Shown here in pieces: positions 1-14,027 of a DNA stretch of 64,000 nt; positions within the stretch are counted from its first letter, which is position 1, and each line of letters begins with the position of its first letter. Made by a program: the position numbers and the translations under genes. A model generated the notes under the pieces. The model ran no database searches. It saw only the letters and a list, made by a program, of their open reading frames with translations, and was not told where the DNA came from. Source of the DNA: Tragulus kanchil (lineage: Eukaryota; Chordata; Mammalia; Artiodactyla; Tragulidae); assembly GCA_022376925.1 (NCBI GenBank), contig JAIOJX010000026.1:197136400-197200399 (forward strand), written 5' to 3'.

Positions 1-2056
1 GGCATGAGTTTCAGCAAACTCTGGGAGATAGTGAAGGACAGGCAAGCCTGGCATGCTGTTGTTGATGGGGTCGCAAAGAGTCAGACGTGACTGAGGGACT
101 GAACTACGACTCAAATTAGTATTATTTCCTTGGTAGGGAAGAGTGGAGTTTCCAAGAGAAGGCAGACGAGTTGAGGACACCTGGAGGAGGGCTGCCGAGT
201 GAGAAGCCTGGAGAGACAAGCAGAGGCTGAGGAGACGTCTGTAGGGGATGCTTTGAATAACTAAGTAGGGAGGCGCTGGTGCTCCTTTATGAAACATGAG
301 ACGGTGGGTTGTAATGAGTTACAAACATTCCGCCTCTGACTTGGCTGTGGCAGCAGAGCTGTTTACTTCAGCACACCTCTAAGTGGCAGTATGCAGACTG
401 GAGACCTAATAACTGTATACTGCTTAGCACAAGTTTCCAGCAGAAGGCAGTAAAATGTCTTTGAGGAAATATCAGCCAGGTACCAATGTAATACTGTACC
501 TCAACTATACTTCAATTTAAAAAAAAGCCATAGACCCCACCTTAAACCATTTAAATCAGAGTTTCTGGGACTAGAGTGCTAACATAAGTACTTTTCAATT
601 CTCCCCAAGGGAGGTGAGGAAAACAAGGTTACTCTAAAGCTTCTTATGTGTAGAAGCAATGTCTTATTTTACGGCTTATATATTCTATGCCTTATATACA
701 GTTCAATATTTAATTGAACTGACTTGAATCAAATAGCTAAAGGGGAGAATTAATGAAAGGGAAAAATTAGAAAACAGTATTTTGATTATATAGCTTGAAA
801 AGATTTACATGGAAAAAAAAGGGGAATAATTTTATTAACTAACAGTTTTTTCTCTGAATCGGTAAAGGGCATAGGACCTCTGTACTTTTTTCAATTATCA
901 GTGCACACTGTTTTTCTCAAGAACCACATATTCAACAAAGCATCAGGAAATGAATTGAGCAATTGCCAATCCCATGAATAACATGTGCTTGAGAGGCTAG
1001 AAAGGAGTAGGGGGTGACAGAAGATGAGATGGTTGGACGGCATTACCGACTCAGTGGGCATGAGTTTCAGCAAACTCTGGGAGATAGTGAAGGACAGGCA
1101 AGCCTGGCATGCTGTTGTTGATGGGGTCGCAAAGAGTCAGACGTGACTGAGGGACTGAACTACGACTCAAATTAGTATTATTTCCTTGGTAGGGAAGAGT
1201 GGAGTTTCCAAGAGAAGGCAGACGAGTTGAGGACACCTGGAGGAGGGCTGCCGAGTGAGAAGCCTGGAGAGACAAGCAGAGGCTGAGGAGACGTCTGTAG
1301 GGGATGCTTTGAATAACTAAGTAGGGAGGCGCTGGTGCTCCTTTATGAAACATGAGACGGTGGGTTGTAATGAGTTACAAACATTCCGCCTCTGACTTGG
1401 CTGTGGCAGCAGAGCTGTTTACTTCAGCACACCTCTAAGTGGCAGTATGCAGACTGGAGACCTAATAACTGTATACTGCTTAGCACAAGTTTCCAGCAGA
1501 AGGCAGTAAAATGTCTTTGAGGAAATATCAGCCAGGTACCAATGTAATACTGTACCTCAACTATACTTCAATTTAAAAAAAAGCCATAGACCCCACCTTA
1601 AACCATTTAAATCAGAGTTTCTGGGACTAGAGTGCTAACATAAGTACTTTTCAATTCTCCCCAAGGGAGGTGAGGAAAACAAGGTTACTCTAAAGCTTCT
1701 TATGTGTAGAAGCAATGTCTTATTTTACGGCTTATATATTCTATGCCTTATATACAGTTCAATATTTAATTGAACTGACTTGAATCAAATAGCTAAAGGG
1801 GAGAATTAATGAAAGGGAAAAATTAGAAAACAGTATTTTGATTATATAGCTTGAAAAGATTTACATGGAAAAAAAAGGGGAATAATTTTATTAACTAACA
1901 GTTTTTTCTCTGAATCGGTAAAGGGCATAGGACCTCTGTACTTTTTTCAATTATCAGTGCACACTGTTTTTCTCAAGAACCACATATTCAACAAAGCATC
2001 AGGAAATGAATTGAGCAATTGCCATCTATATCCCATGAATAACATGTGCATTAGAG
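1..2056 (+). repeat. Tandem duplication 1 (offset 1056)
   Basis: Copy A runs from 1 (probably starting before the window) to about 1000, and copy B from about 1001 to 2056. The copies are near-identical until the last 40 bp of A, where small indels appear (aattgccaatccc against aattgccatctatatccc). The unit includes a BovB 3' end and AT-rich DNA. Confidence 0.9.
1017..1162 (+). mobile_element. BovB LINE 3' end fragment (also at 1-106)
   Basis: The typical BovB 3' end is recognisable: aagatgagatggttgga, then catgagtttcagcaaactct, then gtcgcaaagagtcagacg. The copy at 1-106 continues from outside the window. Confidence 0.8.
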
Positions 2057-2326
2057 AGGCAAGAAAATCACGGATGGGAAGACTTCAGGAGAGGGCATCA
2101 CCAGCACGGGTGCACCCTGACTGTCACTGAGTGGAGCAGAAAAAAGGTCTGGACCACCTAGAACGGGAACACAGTCCTGCGGCTGCAGAGAAACAACACA
2201 GAGGTGGAAACAGACGAGCCAGCTTGGTCACTCCCCTGGGATCTGCACTTTTCCTGGCTTCCCAGGGTGAATGAACCTATAAGGTGGATCAGGCTTGAGT
2301 TAAAAGGATGTCAAGAATTTTTATAA

Positions 2327-2637
2327 GGGCTTCCCTGGTGGCTCAGTAATAAAGAATCCGCCTGCCAATGCAGGAGGCACAGGTTTGATCCCTGATCCAG
2401 GAAGATCCCATGTGCTGTGGAGCAACTAAGCCCCTGTGCCACGACCACTGAGTCTGTGCCCTAAAGCCTGGGAGCTCAACTACTGAAGCCCATGGGAACG
2501 GAAAAAGCCACTGCAATAAGAAATCCATACATTTCACCTAGAGACGAGGTCCCCTAGGGCCTGCAGCTAGACAAAAGCCTGTGCAGCAACAAAGACCAGC
2601 ACAACCGATAAATAAATGAGTCTTAAAAAATAAAAAA
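2327..2637 (+). mobile_element. CHR-type tRNA-derived SINE
   Basis: It begins gggcttccctggtggctcag and runs through the CHR-like body (gagcaactaagccc, caaaagcctgtgcagcaac) to an aataaat tail. It is flanked by an imperfect target duplication (agaatttttataa at about 2313, agaatttttacaa at about 2651). The head keeps Pol III A-box-like and B-box-like sequence. Confidence 0.85.
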
Positions 2638-3417
2638 GAATACTAAAAAAAGAATTTTTACAAAGTAGTGCATTTGTAAGCCTGTGATATTTACCTGCAT
2701 GAGATGATCTGAACAGCAGAGGGGTTGGGTGGAAGAGGTTGTGCTCGGGTAGCTGGGGAAGGAGAGAGAGCATGTGTCTGTCACCAAGTAGACAGGGGTC
2801 AGAGCCCACACCAGAGAGAAAATACAAGGGCGAGAGGCAGCAAGACCTGGGCTATCCTTCCTGAGGGAGCCTGGGTAACACCCTCACCCCATCGGCAAAG
2901 CTCTGTGATTGAATACATGCAGAGGTAGGACAACCTAAATATGACCAGTTAAACTGTTTAAAAATGAAGATGAGTAAATGAGGAAATTAGACTTGGTGAA
3001 AAAACAAGGCTAAAATTTATAATATGAAGGCAGAACTGCTTATCACACTCAGTAGAAGTGAGGAACATGTCTAAGCGTCCTAGGAACCAATGCAGGGGGA
3101 GAAACAGTGCACGGCGTCCACAGCAGAAACATCACCACTGACTGGGAAGGCCAACAGATCCTTCTCTCCAGAAGACCCGAACCTGAATATTCTCAAGAGA
3201 CACCAAAGACACTTTTCAGTCCTATGACACAGGGGCATGTATGTCTAATCAACTCCTTTATTCTGATGGAAGAATTGGGTATTTCCTATTTCATGTAACA
3301 TGTGCAAGAGAAATGTGGTTTCTCCAAGTAAGCTGCCCTTAAATCAAGTATCCAGTTATGAAAATAAAACAAGAGAAATGAACACAGTGGGTACGACTCC
3401 ACCCCTCACAAAATAAA

Positions 3418-5651
3418 GAGGCAATAAAGTGACTCCAGAATTTTATTTCAGTTGACTGGTTTATCAAGTATTGGTTTTGACACAGTATCATTGGGAAAAA
3501 TAAAGAAAACATTAATAACCACTGCACAAAGATGAGCATATGCAAAACTTGCTAGTTTCGGTCTGATCAAGATCACTAGGAAATGAAAGAATCTCCTCAT
3601 TAAGAGCCAAATAACGCTTAATAACCACTTAGTTGAAATCTGCTGGTGCTGCAACTCTTTTTGAAGAATGAGATTTATAACAACCAGCCATGGATAGCAA
3701 CATTACTGCATTAAATAGTGGAGAGGAGAGAGAGAGAAGGAGAATGAAGTGGACATCATGGTGGACCCCAGTACCTGGCCTGCCCTGGGGAATCAAGAAT
3801 CCGGCGCCTACCAGAGACTCACTTTTCAAAGGCTGAAAGTGAAGGGAAGGAAAAAGGTACCCCAGGTAAATGAAAACCAAAAGAGAGACCTATACTTAGG
3901 TCAGATGAAATAGACTTTAAGTCATCAACTCTCAAAAAAGACAAATAATATCACTTGCAACAACAAATGGGTCAATTCATCAAGAGGATATGACAATTGC
4001 AAATGCACATGTACCCCAATACAGGAGAAGATAAATATATAAAGCTAAAGCAAATATTAACAGGACTGAAGGAACACACAGCAATATAATAATTGTATTA
4101 TTAATCTGATTACATCTGTAAAACCCTTTTTCCAAATGTTAAGATAACATTTATATATTCCAGGGTTTAGGATTAGCTATCTTTAGGTGGCCATTAATTT
4201 AGCCTAGAACACATCTAAAATCTGTTGCTAAACAACATTTTTTAAGATTCCGTTTTTTCAACGCTTTTTTATGAATACCAAAGACAAAACTGTCCAGCAA
4301 AATAGGAATGACACATGCTTAGGGGAAATCGAGTTCAAAGAAATGATGAAAAGTAGTCTTTTAAATTCTCCTTGAAAACAGAATTGCCAGACCTGTTGAG
4401 TCATACAATGTCGATGGTCTTTAAAATGATTTGTTAACAGAGATTAAAGTTGCCCAGGAACAGTCGTTCATGTCTTTAGTATTCACCAAGTACCCACTAT
4501 GAGCAGGTTACTATTAGGGGTGGGAGGCAATAAAGTGACTCCAGAATTTTATTTCAGTTGACTGGTTTATCAAGTATTGGTTTTGACACAGTATCATTGG
4601 GAAAAATAAAGAAAACATTAATAACCACTGCACAAAGATGAGCATATGCAAAACTTGCTAGTTTCGGTCTGATCAAGATCACTAGGAAATGAAAGAATCT
4701 CCTCATTAAGAGCCAAATAACGCTTAATAACCACTTAGTTGAAATCTGCTGGTGCTGCAACTCTTTTTGAAGAATGAGATTTATAACAACCAGCCATGGA
4801 TAGCAACATTACTGCATTAAATAGTGGAGAGGAGAGAGAGAGAAGGAGAATGAAGTGGACATCATGGTGGACCCCAGTACCTGGCCTGCCCTGGGGAATC
4901 AAGAATCCGGCGCCTACCAGAGACTCACTTTTCAAAGGCTGAAAGTGAAGGGAAGGAAAAAGGTACCCCAGGTAAATGAAAACCAAAAGAGAGACCTATA
5001 CTTAGGTCAGATGAAATAGACTTTAAGTCATCAACTCTCAAAAAAGACAAATAATATCACTTGCAACAACAAATGGGTCAATTCATCAAGAGGATATGAC
5101 AATTGCAAATGCACATGTACCCCAATACAGGAGAAGATAAATATATAAAGCTAAAGCAAATATTAACAGGACTGAAGGAACACACAGCAATATAATAATT
5201 GTATTATTAATCTGATTACATCTGTAAAACCCTTTTTCCAAATGTTAAGATAACATTTATATATTCCAGGGTTTAGGATTAGCTATCTTTAGGTGGCCAT
5301 TAATTTAGCCTAGAACACATCTAAAATCTGTTGCTAAACAACATTTTTTAAGATTCCGTTTTTTCAACGTTTTATATGAATACCAAAGACAAAACTGTCC
5401 AGCAAAATAGGAATGACACATGCTTAGGGGAAATCGAGTTCAAAGAAATGATGAAAAGTAGTCTTTTAAATTCTCCTTGAAAACAGAATTGCCAGACCTG
5501 TTGAGTCATACAATGTCGATGGTCTATTTAGATCTCAGATTTGGTTCCAGCAGACACATTCAAACAGAGATTAAAGTTGCCCAGGAACAGTCGTTCATGT
5601 CTTTAGTATTCACCAAGTACCCACTATGAGCAGGTTACTATTAGGGGGTGG
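3418..5651 (+). repeat. Tandem duplication 2 (offset 1106 to 1127)
   Basis: Copy A is 3418-4523 and copy B 4524-5651, abutting directly. The copies are near-identical except for a replaced block (about 4413-4440 in A, 5519-5567 in B) and a small difference at 4260-4275. The unit holds a degraded L1 fragment. Confidence 0.93.
3900..4090 (+). mobile_element. L1 ORF2 fragment, degraded (second copy 5006-5196)
   Basis: Text such as gtcaattcatcaagaggata and acatgtaccccaataca matches the L1 endonuclease-domain coding region (the HQEDI..NIYAPN area). It is short, frame-broken and ancient. The flanks out to 4230 hold older repeat-like sequence I cannot name. Confidence 0.6.
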
Positions 5652-6159
5652 GAAATGGTATAACAAAAAAAAGCAAAAGGAAATGTCAATGAAAATACAA
5701 AGCACACTTGAATTTTTTAAACTGTTGTGAAAAAAAAATTAATACACAGAAACCTCAGTGGAATAGAGTTGGGAGACCAGAAGGGGGAGCTCTAATGCCT
5801 TGCAACAATAGTAGAGCCTCAGAAGAAGAAAGACCGTTTTCTTGACAAGGACTCAGCTAGCAAAAAGTCATGAGCTCTCTGTTATTTTAGCCCTCCCAAC
5901 TTCCTTTGCCTCTCTGTATAAGTATTCACCTTCCCTTGCTCTGGGGGGGGGACTTGAACAAGGCTTGCTCTGGTTGCAGACCCAGAACTGCAATTCTCTG
6001 CTGATCCCACATAAATCTACCTTTGCTGGAGAAATATTTGTCAGTCTATTCCAGGTAAACACTGTCAATCAAAGAAAAATAAAGTCATGCAGAATATCTT
6101 AAAATAAAAAATACTATACATATATAAACTCTATATAAGTAAAACTAAATGTATAATTT

Positions 6160-6387
6160 AGTGGGTGTGTTCTAAGTCACTTCAGTCATGTCCAACTCAT
6201 GTGCCTCTATCAGGATGGCTGCCCGCCAGGCTCCTCTGTCCATGGAATTCTCCAAGCAAGAATATTGGAATGGGCTTGCCACGCCCTCCTCCAGGGGATC
6301 GTCCCAACCCAGGGATCAAATCCGCATCTTTATGTCTACCTGAATTGGCAAGTGGATTCTTTGCCACTAGTGCCACCTGGGAAGTCC
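6160..6387 (-). mobile_element. Bov-A type SINE, antisense
   Basis: In plus it reads from the SINE 3' end (aagtcacttcagtcatgtcc) to its 5' end (gccacctgggaagtcc). It is diverged and near full length. Confidence 0.85.
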
Positions 6388-6799
6388 ATGCACATAAAAT
6401 ACAAAACCCCAGTCTTTCTAATATAAAAGTTTACTCCATATAGGTGTTAATTTATAAATATCATACACATTATTGAAAACTTAGGAAGCATGAATCTTAG
6501 ACGGACTGTCTCCACAGCAATGCACAGAATTACCAAGTAAGATACACCAATATAGGTAAACAGGCTTAATCAACTATTTATTGTTCCCATATAGTTTAAC
6601 AAAGTCCAAGGTTACACTGGATCCAATAGACATCCCCACAAAAGGCTAGAGAAATAGGCAATTGTAAATAAAAGGAAAGCAGAGTTATGAGCATAATATC
6701 TAAAAAGGTAAAGTCAGGCCTCAAAATATTAAACAAAAATAAAGAAGGTCACTTTGTAACATTAAATTTACAATTCATGATGAAAATATAGCAGGTTTT

Positions 6800-7135
6800 T
6801 TAAAATTAAAAAAAAACACTTATTTTTATTTATTTATCCTTTTGGGGGGTGAGGTGGGGAGGGAAGGGGATGGGCGGGCCACTTCTATTGGTCTTTCATT
6901 TATCTATTTTCATCCATCTTCGTTCTTTGGCCCGTGTGGGCCTCCCATCGCGGTGGCCTCTGCTGTTGCAGAGCACCGGCTCTGGGCGCATGCGCTCCAG
7001 AGCTCCGGCTCAGTAATTGGACACATCAATCCAGCTGCTCCGCGGCACGTGGGATCTTCCCAGGCCAGGGATGGAACCGGCGCCCCTTGCACTGCAAGGC
7101 GGTGTCATTACCCACTGGACCACCAGGGGAAGCCC
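6800..7135 (-). mobile_element. tRNA-Glu-derived SINE (dominant family here), antisense
   Basis: The head, read on minus, is ggcttcccctggtggtccag with B-box ggttccatccc. It has the full body and a (AAAT) tail. Target duplications tatagcag-tttt lie at about 6787 and 7136. Confidence 0.88.
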
Positions 7136-7257
7136 TATAGCAGTTTTGATTATCTCTATACCAAATAACATAGTTGTCACCTTCAACTTCAGAAGATGCA
7201 CAGACAAACTGACAAGAGGTATTAATAATACATCATTATTAGTCCAAGACAGAGGAA

Positions 7258-9431
7258 GTAAAAATAAATACATATAAGTATATAAAAATCCTAAATATTT
7301 ATAATAATCTTAAGGTAAATACTTGTACGTATGATGTACATAAAAATTTGTACCATGATGTTATACATGAAACATTTGATGAAACTGATTATGCATTGGG
7401 ATTCCCTAGTGGCTCAGATGATAAAGAATCCACTTGCAATGCAGGAGACCTGGGCTTGATCCCTGGGTTGGGAAGATCCTCTAGAGAAGGGAAGGGGTAC
7501 TTACTCCAATACACTTGCCTGGAGAATTCCATGGCTCGTCCATGGGTCGCAAAGAGTCGGACATGATTGAGTGACTATATATTATCTCAAAAAGAACACT
7601 TCAAAGAGTTGTATAAAGTAGGAAAATACAAACGATATTCTTTGATCGCAATATAATAAAATTATAAGACAAGAAACAAGTTTTTAAAACCAAAAATGTA
7701 ATTTTACCAAGAGAATTAAAAAAATCACTTATTAAACAACTTATGTAACAGCAAAAAGACAAGCCAAAATTGCCAACTTCCTTTAAAAATTATAATAAAA
7801 ACATCTCATATCAGGATGTAGGCTATAACTCAATCAGTGATTGGTGCACTATCTAAACTTTATATATAAAGTACATACACTTATATATATATACACACAC
7901 ACACTTATATTAAGAAAAACAAAGAATAAATATACTGCATGCTGCATTAAATACCTACTTCAAAAGCTACAGAAATAATAACGGAGAAAACTGAAAAGGA
8001 AATGCAACAATAAAGAAGGTACAAATATAACAGAACTAACAAATTTAAAAGATGGTTTTTTAAAAATTAATCAACAAATAAATGAGGGCACTAGATAACT
8101 AATCAAAAAATAAAAACAAACACACAACATAGAAATTAAAAGGAAAAATAACTTGGAAATAAAAGCTATATTTTAAAAAGAAAAAACGGAAAGACTACTT
8201 ATTTCTTGTCTTTCCAAGTAAATTTGAATGAGCATACTAGGAAAACACATTTTACCAAATTTACTATCTATTGAGATTGAAAATATAAACTGAGATCAAA
8301 AACTTAAAGAACTAACCCCAAAACACCAGGTCAAGGAGGATTTTTTAACGTAAAAATAAATACATATAAGTATATAAAAATCCTAAATATTTATAATAAT
8401 CTTAAGGTAAATACTTGTACGTATGATGTACATAAAAATTTGTACCATGATGTTATACATGAAACATTTGATGAAACTGATTATGCATTGGGATTCCCTA
8501 GTGGCTCAGATGATAAAGAATCCACTTGCAATGCAGGAGACCTGGGCTTGATCCCTGGGTTGGGAAGATCCTCTAGAGAAGGGAAGGGGTACTTACTCCA
8601 ATACACTTGCCTGGAGAATTCCATGGCTCGTCCATGGGTCGCAAAGAGTCGGACATGATTGAGTGACTATATATTATCTCAAAAAGAACACTTCAAAGAG
8701 TTGTATAAAGTAGGAAAATACAAACGATATTCTTTGATCGCAATATAATAAAATTATAAGACAAGAAACAAGTTTTTAAAACCAAAAATGTAATTTTACC
8801 AAGAGAATTAAAAAAATCACTTATTAAACAACTTATGTAACAGCAAAAAGACAAGCCAAAATTGCCAACTTCCTTTAAAAATTATAATAAAAACATCTCA
8901 TATCAGGATGTAGGCTATAACTCAATCAGTGATTGGTGCACTATCTAAACTTTATATATAAAGTACATACACTTATATATATATACACACACACACTTAT
9001 ATTAAGAAAAACAAAGAATAAATATACTGCATGCTGCATTAAATACCTACTTCAAAAGCTACAGAAATAATAACGGAGAAAACTGAAAAGGAAATGCAAC
9101 AATAAAGAAGGTACAAATATAACAGAACTAACAAATTTAAAAGATGGTTTTTTAAAAATTAATCAACAAATAAATGAGGGCACTAGATAACTAATCAAAA
9201 AATAAAAACAAACACACAACATAGAAATTAAAAGGAAAAATAACTTGGAAATAAAAGCTATATTTTAAAAAGAAAAAACGGAAAGACTACTTATTTCTTG
9301 TCTTTCCAAGTAAATTTGAATGAGCATACTAGGAAAACACATTTTACCAAATTTACTATCTATTGAGATTGAAAATATAAACTGAGATCAAAAACTTAAA
9401 GAACTAACCCCAAAACACCAGGTCAAGGAGG
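7258..9431 (+). repeat. Tandem duplication 3 (offset 1092)
   Basis: Copy A is 7258-8340 and copy B 8350-9431. A 10-bp filler (attttttaac) separates them. The unit contains a Bov-A SINE and degraded L1 ORF2 sequence. Confidence 0.93.
7398..7579 (+). mobile_element. Bov-A/Bov-tA SINE (second copy 8490-8671)
   Basis: It reads attccctagtggctcagat through gcttgatccctgggttggga to gtcgcaaagagtcggacatg. The copy at 8490-8671 is the same element inside tandem duplication 3. Confidence 0.9.
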
Positions 9432-10440
9432 CTTCAGAGAGAAATTCCACCAAATCTTCATTCTTCAGATAATCCCAACTCTATAAAACTGTTTCAAAAG
9501 AAGAAAATCATCCAATGCATTTTTGTAAAATATAACAGATTCCAAAACCTGAATTATATTGCAAAGGACAGAAAACCTCAGACTCATTTCACTTATAAAT
9601 CTCCATGTAAAATCTGAATGAAAATATCAGAAACTACAATCCAATAGTTTATTTTTTTTTAAGTATAATGTATCTCAGTGTGGTTTATTCCAGGAATGCA
9701 GTGATGATTTAATATTACAAAATCATTACTACAACTTACCATATTAAAAGATCTAACAGGTAAAATCATACAAATCTTCCCTATATATTCTGAAGAGTCT
9801 TAAACAAAATTTAGCATTCATTCTTGATTTAATATTTAATCAACTGTTTAAACAGGAAGTGAAAAATACTTATTATAATTTATATGTATAAATATAAATG
9901 TATGCTTAGCTTCCAAATCGGCACCTGATAAGAGGGGAAACAGTAGAAGCAGTCTCAGGGAAGTCAAGCTTAAGGCAGGGTTACCCATTATCTCCACCAC
10001 ATACTGCAATGGAGGTATCAGTAAGCATAAATCAGAAAAGAAAAGAACAGTTAAAAACATAACAATGGGCAAGGAAGAGGTAACATTATCTCTATTTGCT
10101 GATATGATAGAATATCTAGAAAACCTAAGAAAAATAAAAGTAAAACTAATATAAACACTACGAGAACTCAATGAGGTGCTAGAATATAAAATAAACATAT
10201 CAAAATCTATACAAAAGAAAAAGAAAGATTAAACACCTGAGTGTGAACTTATGAATGTGCAATACTTACACGAATAAAAATTTAAAGCACTCCTGAAGGA
10301 TTAAAAAATTCAAGGGTAAACTTGAACAAATGGAATGATGTCCGTTGTTCTTGGTCAATTCAACATCATAAAAATGTCAGTTCTCTCCAAGTTAATAGGC
10401 AAATTTAACCTGAAACAAATAAAAATAACTAACAGAAGTC
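7580..10440 (+). mobile_element. Degraded L1 ORF2 remnant, interrupted by duplication 3
   Basis: Stretches translate to L1 ORF2-like segments, for example GKEEVTLSLFADMIEYLEN at about 10068-10124. There the reverse transcriptase FADD motif has lost one Asp to a codon deletion. Upstream parts (aaaagatggttttttaaaaa; agagaaattccaccaaat) fit ORF2 order. Many stops and frameshifts make it non-functional. Confidence 0.7.
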
Positions 10441-11811
10441 TGGATCAAAGTAAGGTCTTTTCAAGGTAACTGACTGATGCCTTTTAAGTCAGCATTTATA
10501 GCCCTCTTAAGTCACTCTCCCTCTCCCCTCCACCCACTGAGACCTTACCACCTCTACCCACAGGTGATCTCTCCAGCAAGACAGACAGACGGACCTCATT
10601 ATGTGACAGTGTAGCATTCCGAGAACAAGGAGAAGGCAGCAAGATCTTTAAGATGCAGCCTAGTGAGCTGAGTGTCACTTCTGACACATACTATTAATCA
10701 CAGTCAGTCACAGGGTCTGTCCACATTCAAGGAACAGGAAAATAGACTCATTTTCCTTACAAAAAACTGACAAAGTAACATAGTAAAAAAGCATATATAA
10801 AAAAAAACCACACATGAAATGGCAACTACTGTTCTGGCCATCTTGGCAAACACAATCTACCATAAAACGCAAGTAAAACGTACAAATTTGATATTCTGCA
10901 CATTTTATATACAGATGAACTTCACTATTTTCACATATGCATACATCTCATGAACACCCGCATATACCCAGGGTTGCATCTCTATAATTACTCCACAGAA
11001 AAAGTCCTCCTTGTCCAGGCCAAGGAAAATCTCTTCAAAAGGAGCACTCTCAGTTATTTATTTGATCTGCAGGTAACACTTGAGGAAATCACATTAGACT
11101 GAGGTCACTTCTATCAATGCTACTTTCAGGGGGCTAAAAAAAGGTGAATTCTTTAAAAACAAGAGATAAAGAAATATAACATTGACTTAGTTATTATTCT
11201 TGGAGATGGGATTTCAAAAAAAATAAAACGAGCATAGGATGTATATGCAACAAGCATTTTAAAGATAATTTTTTGTATGGCCAGGCCCCTTTGTTCACCT
11301 GAAACTATCACATGGTTAACTGGCAATACCATGATACAAAAAAAAGCTTAAACATATACATAATTTTTAAGAACAACATAAACGGCTATATACTGTGGAC
11401 ATGACTTACCTACAGGATGCATGAAGGAAATTGCTAACTTGTTTATACAATAAATAATTTGAAGCATTACATCTCTTATAGCACACCTGTGTTACTATCT
11501 TTCAAAAACCATGACTTTCTTTCAAATAAATTAGACAAAAACTGACAAGCTTTGGAAAACTTTTAGGCATCTCAAAAGGTCAAAGATAAATGTAAAAATA
11601 ATGAATCATGAGTGGAAAAGTTAATATCTCATCTCATACAATGAAATTATGCATATAAATATTTCGTATCTAAACTAGGATCTATGATGCAAATCTAACA
11701 GTGTTTTTCCCCACAATTACCATGTAGCATATTTTAGGCAACATCCTCACCACCTCTCCTGGAAGGCTCTGGCCCCAGCACTGCTGACTCCTGAGGCAGG
11801 ACTGCTGCTCT

Positions 11812-14027
11812 GAAGGCTGGCAGACGCACTGTGGCGCTGTCAGCGGCATCCTCGGCCTCTTCTCGCTAGACACCAGCAGGACTTCTCTCCTCCCTGAGCT
11901 GTAACAGATCAGACTGTCTCCAGACACTGCCAAACGTCCAGCGGTCGGCATAGCCACCCTAGTCGAAGTGAACAACTACACTGGATAAATGCTGTCCGAT
12001 ATCCCAAGTTAAACCAACTTCCACGTTTTGATGTCCCATTTTCTCATTACCAGAAACCTAATTAAAATACAGGTTCCTCTCTGGGGAAAAAATCGTTGGT
12101 TACTATTACCATTACCCACCTACTTCTCTACTATATTCTGTACAACTAAGTAACTTAAAGCAGTTGTTATGTATGACTGCTACTGTGGAATGACATGACA
12201 AAATACACTCATAAAATAAAGGGCTCACAGACCAAACTCATAAAAGACTCAGTAGTTGAACTCAGTCCTTAGAAAGGAAATATCCAGATGATGCAGAAAA
12301 GGTAAAAACTCTATGTACTCCCAGCTCAGACTATTCGCAGATCATTTGCTATTGACTGTGTTTACATTTTCCCTCATTAGCACTAATCATCTAACTTGCT
12401 TTTATGGGGACAAGAAAAAAAATCTGTCTCAGGTTATAATAAAACCTGAAATAATAAAATCAGAATGAGGTGTCAACAGGAAATAGTTTTACTTGTATAA
12501 AGTATTTGATTCCAGATGCTAAAATGAACTTATACTTGAATCTCTAGATGGAGGTAAGAGAAATAAGTATAAAATTACTTCAAGAATTTGGATGAAGGCT
12601 AAATACTCATTAAGGACAACTGAATGTGGACTATAATTTTTCAAAACATTTATTCTCATGTGATGTAACTTTTTATATCCAGACACAATAACCAAATGGA
12701 AAACAGAATGCAAGACTCAATTTAGGGTTTGTAGTTTAAAAAGAATTTATTAAACCTGTTACAGTAGGATCCATTTTTTTAAATATAAATACCAAAAAAT
12801 TCTAGGATTGTCACCAAAAATGTAATCAATGAATGATGGTATTGGAAGGTTTTTTTTTCTACACTTGCTTCTCTAAATTCGCTTAATTTTTTTAAGCAAT
12901 GAATGGATTTTTTTTTTAGCTGTAAGGCTGGCAGACGCATTTTCCACATCTGGCCCCTTTAGACACCAGCAGGACTTCTCTCTCCCGAGCTGTAACAGAT
13001 CAGACTGTCTCCAGACACTGCCAAACGTCCAGCGGTCGGCATAGCCACCCTAGTCGAAGTGAACAACTACACTGGATAAATGCTGTCCGATATCCCAAGT
13101 TAAACCAACTTCCACGTTTTGATGTCCCATTTTCTCATTACCAGAAACCTAATTAAAATACAGGTTCCTCTCTGGGGAAAAAATCGTTGGTTACTATTAC
13201 CATTACCCACCTACTTCTCTACTATATTCTGTACAACTAAGTAACTTAAAGCAGTTGTTATGTATGACTGCTACTGTGGAATGACATGACAAAATACACT
13301 CATAAAATAAAGGGCTCACAGACCAAACTCATAAAAGACTCAGTAGTTGAACTCAGTCCTTAGAAAGGAAATATCCAGATGATGCAGAAAAGGTAAAAAC
13401 TCTATGTACTCCCAGCTCAGACTATTCGCAGATCATTTGCTATTGACTGTGTTTACATTTTCCCTCATTAGCACTAATCATCTAACTTGCTTTTATGGGG
13501 ACAAGAAAAAAAATCTGTCTCAGGTTATAATAAAACCTGAAATAATAAAATCAGAATGAGGTGTCAACAGGAAATAGTTTTACTTGTATAAAGTATTTGA
13601 TTCCAGATGCTAAAATGAACTTATACTTGAATCTCTAGATGGAGGTAAGAGAAATAAGTATAAAATTACTTCAAGAATTTGGATGAAGGCTAAATACTCA
13701 TTAAGGACAACTGAATGTGGACTATAATTTTTCAAAACATTTATTCTCATGTGATGTAACTTTTTATATCCAGACACAATAACCAAATGGAAAACAGAAT
13801 GCAAGACTCAATTTAGGGTTTGTAGTTTAAAAAGAATTTATTAAACCTGTTACAGTAGGATCCATTTTTTTAAATATAAATACCAAAAAATTCTAGGATT
13901 GTCACCAAAAATGTAATCAATGAATGATGGTATTGGAAGGTTTTTTTTTCTACACTTGCTTCTCTAAATTCGCTTAATTTTTTTAAGCAATGAATGGATT
14001 TTTTTTTTTTTTTTTTAGCTGTAAAAA
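11812..14027 (+). repeat. Tandem duplication 4 (offset 1091-1093)
   Basis: Copy A is 11812-12923 and copy B 12924-14027. The first 37 bp of B are scrambled relative to A, and the T-run at the end is 10 in A but 18 in B. The rest is almost identical. Confidence 0.92.
11846..11981 (-). mobile_element. MER5-like hAT relic, antisense
   Basis: The phrases agacaccagcaggac, gactgtctccagacactgcc and a terminal cactg resemble the MER5A non-autonomous hAT-Charlie consensus as I recall it. A second copy at 12940-13073 is part of duplication 4. Confidence 0.5.
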
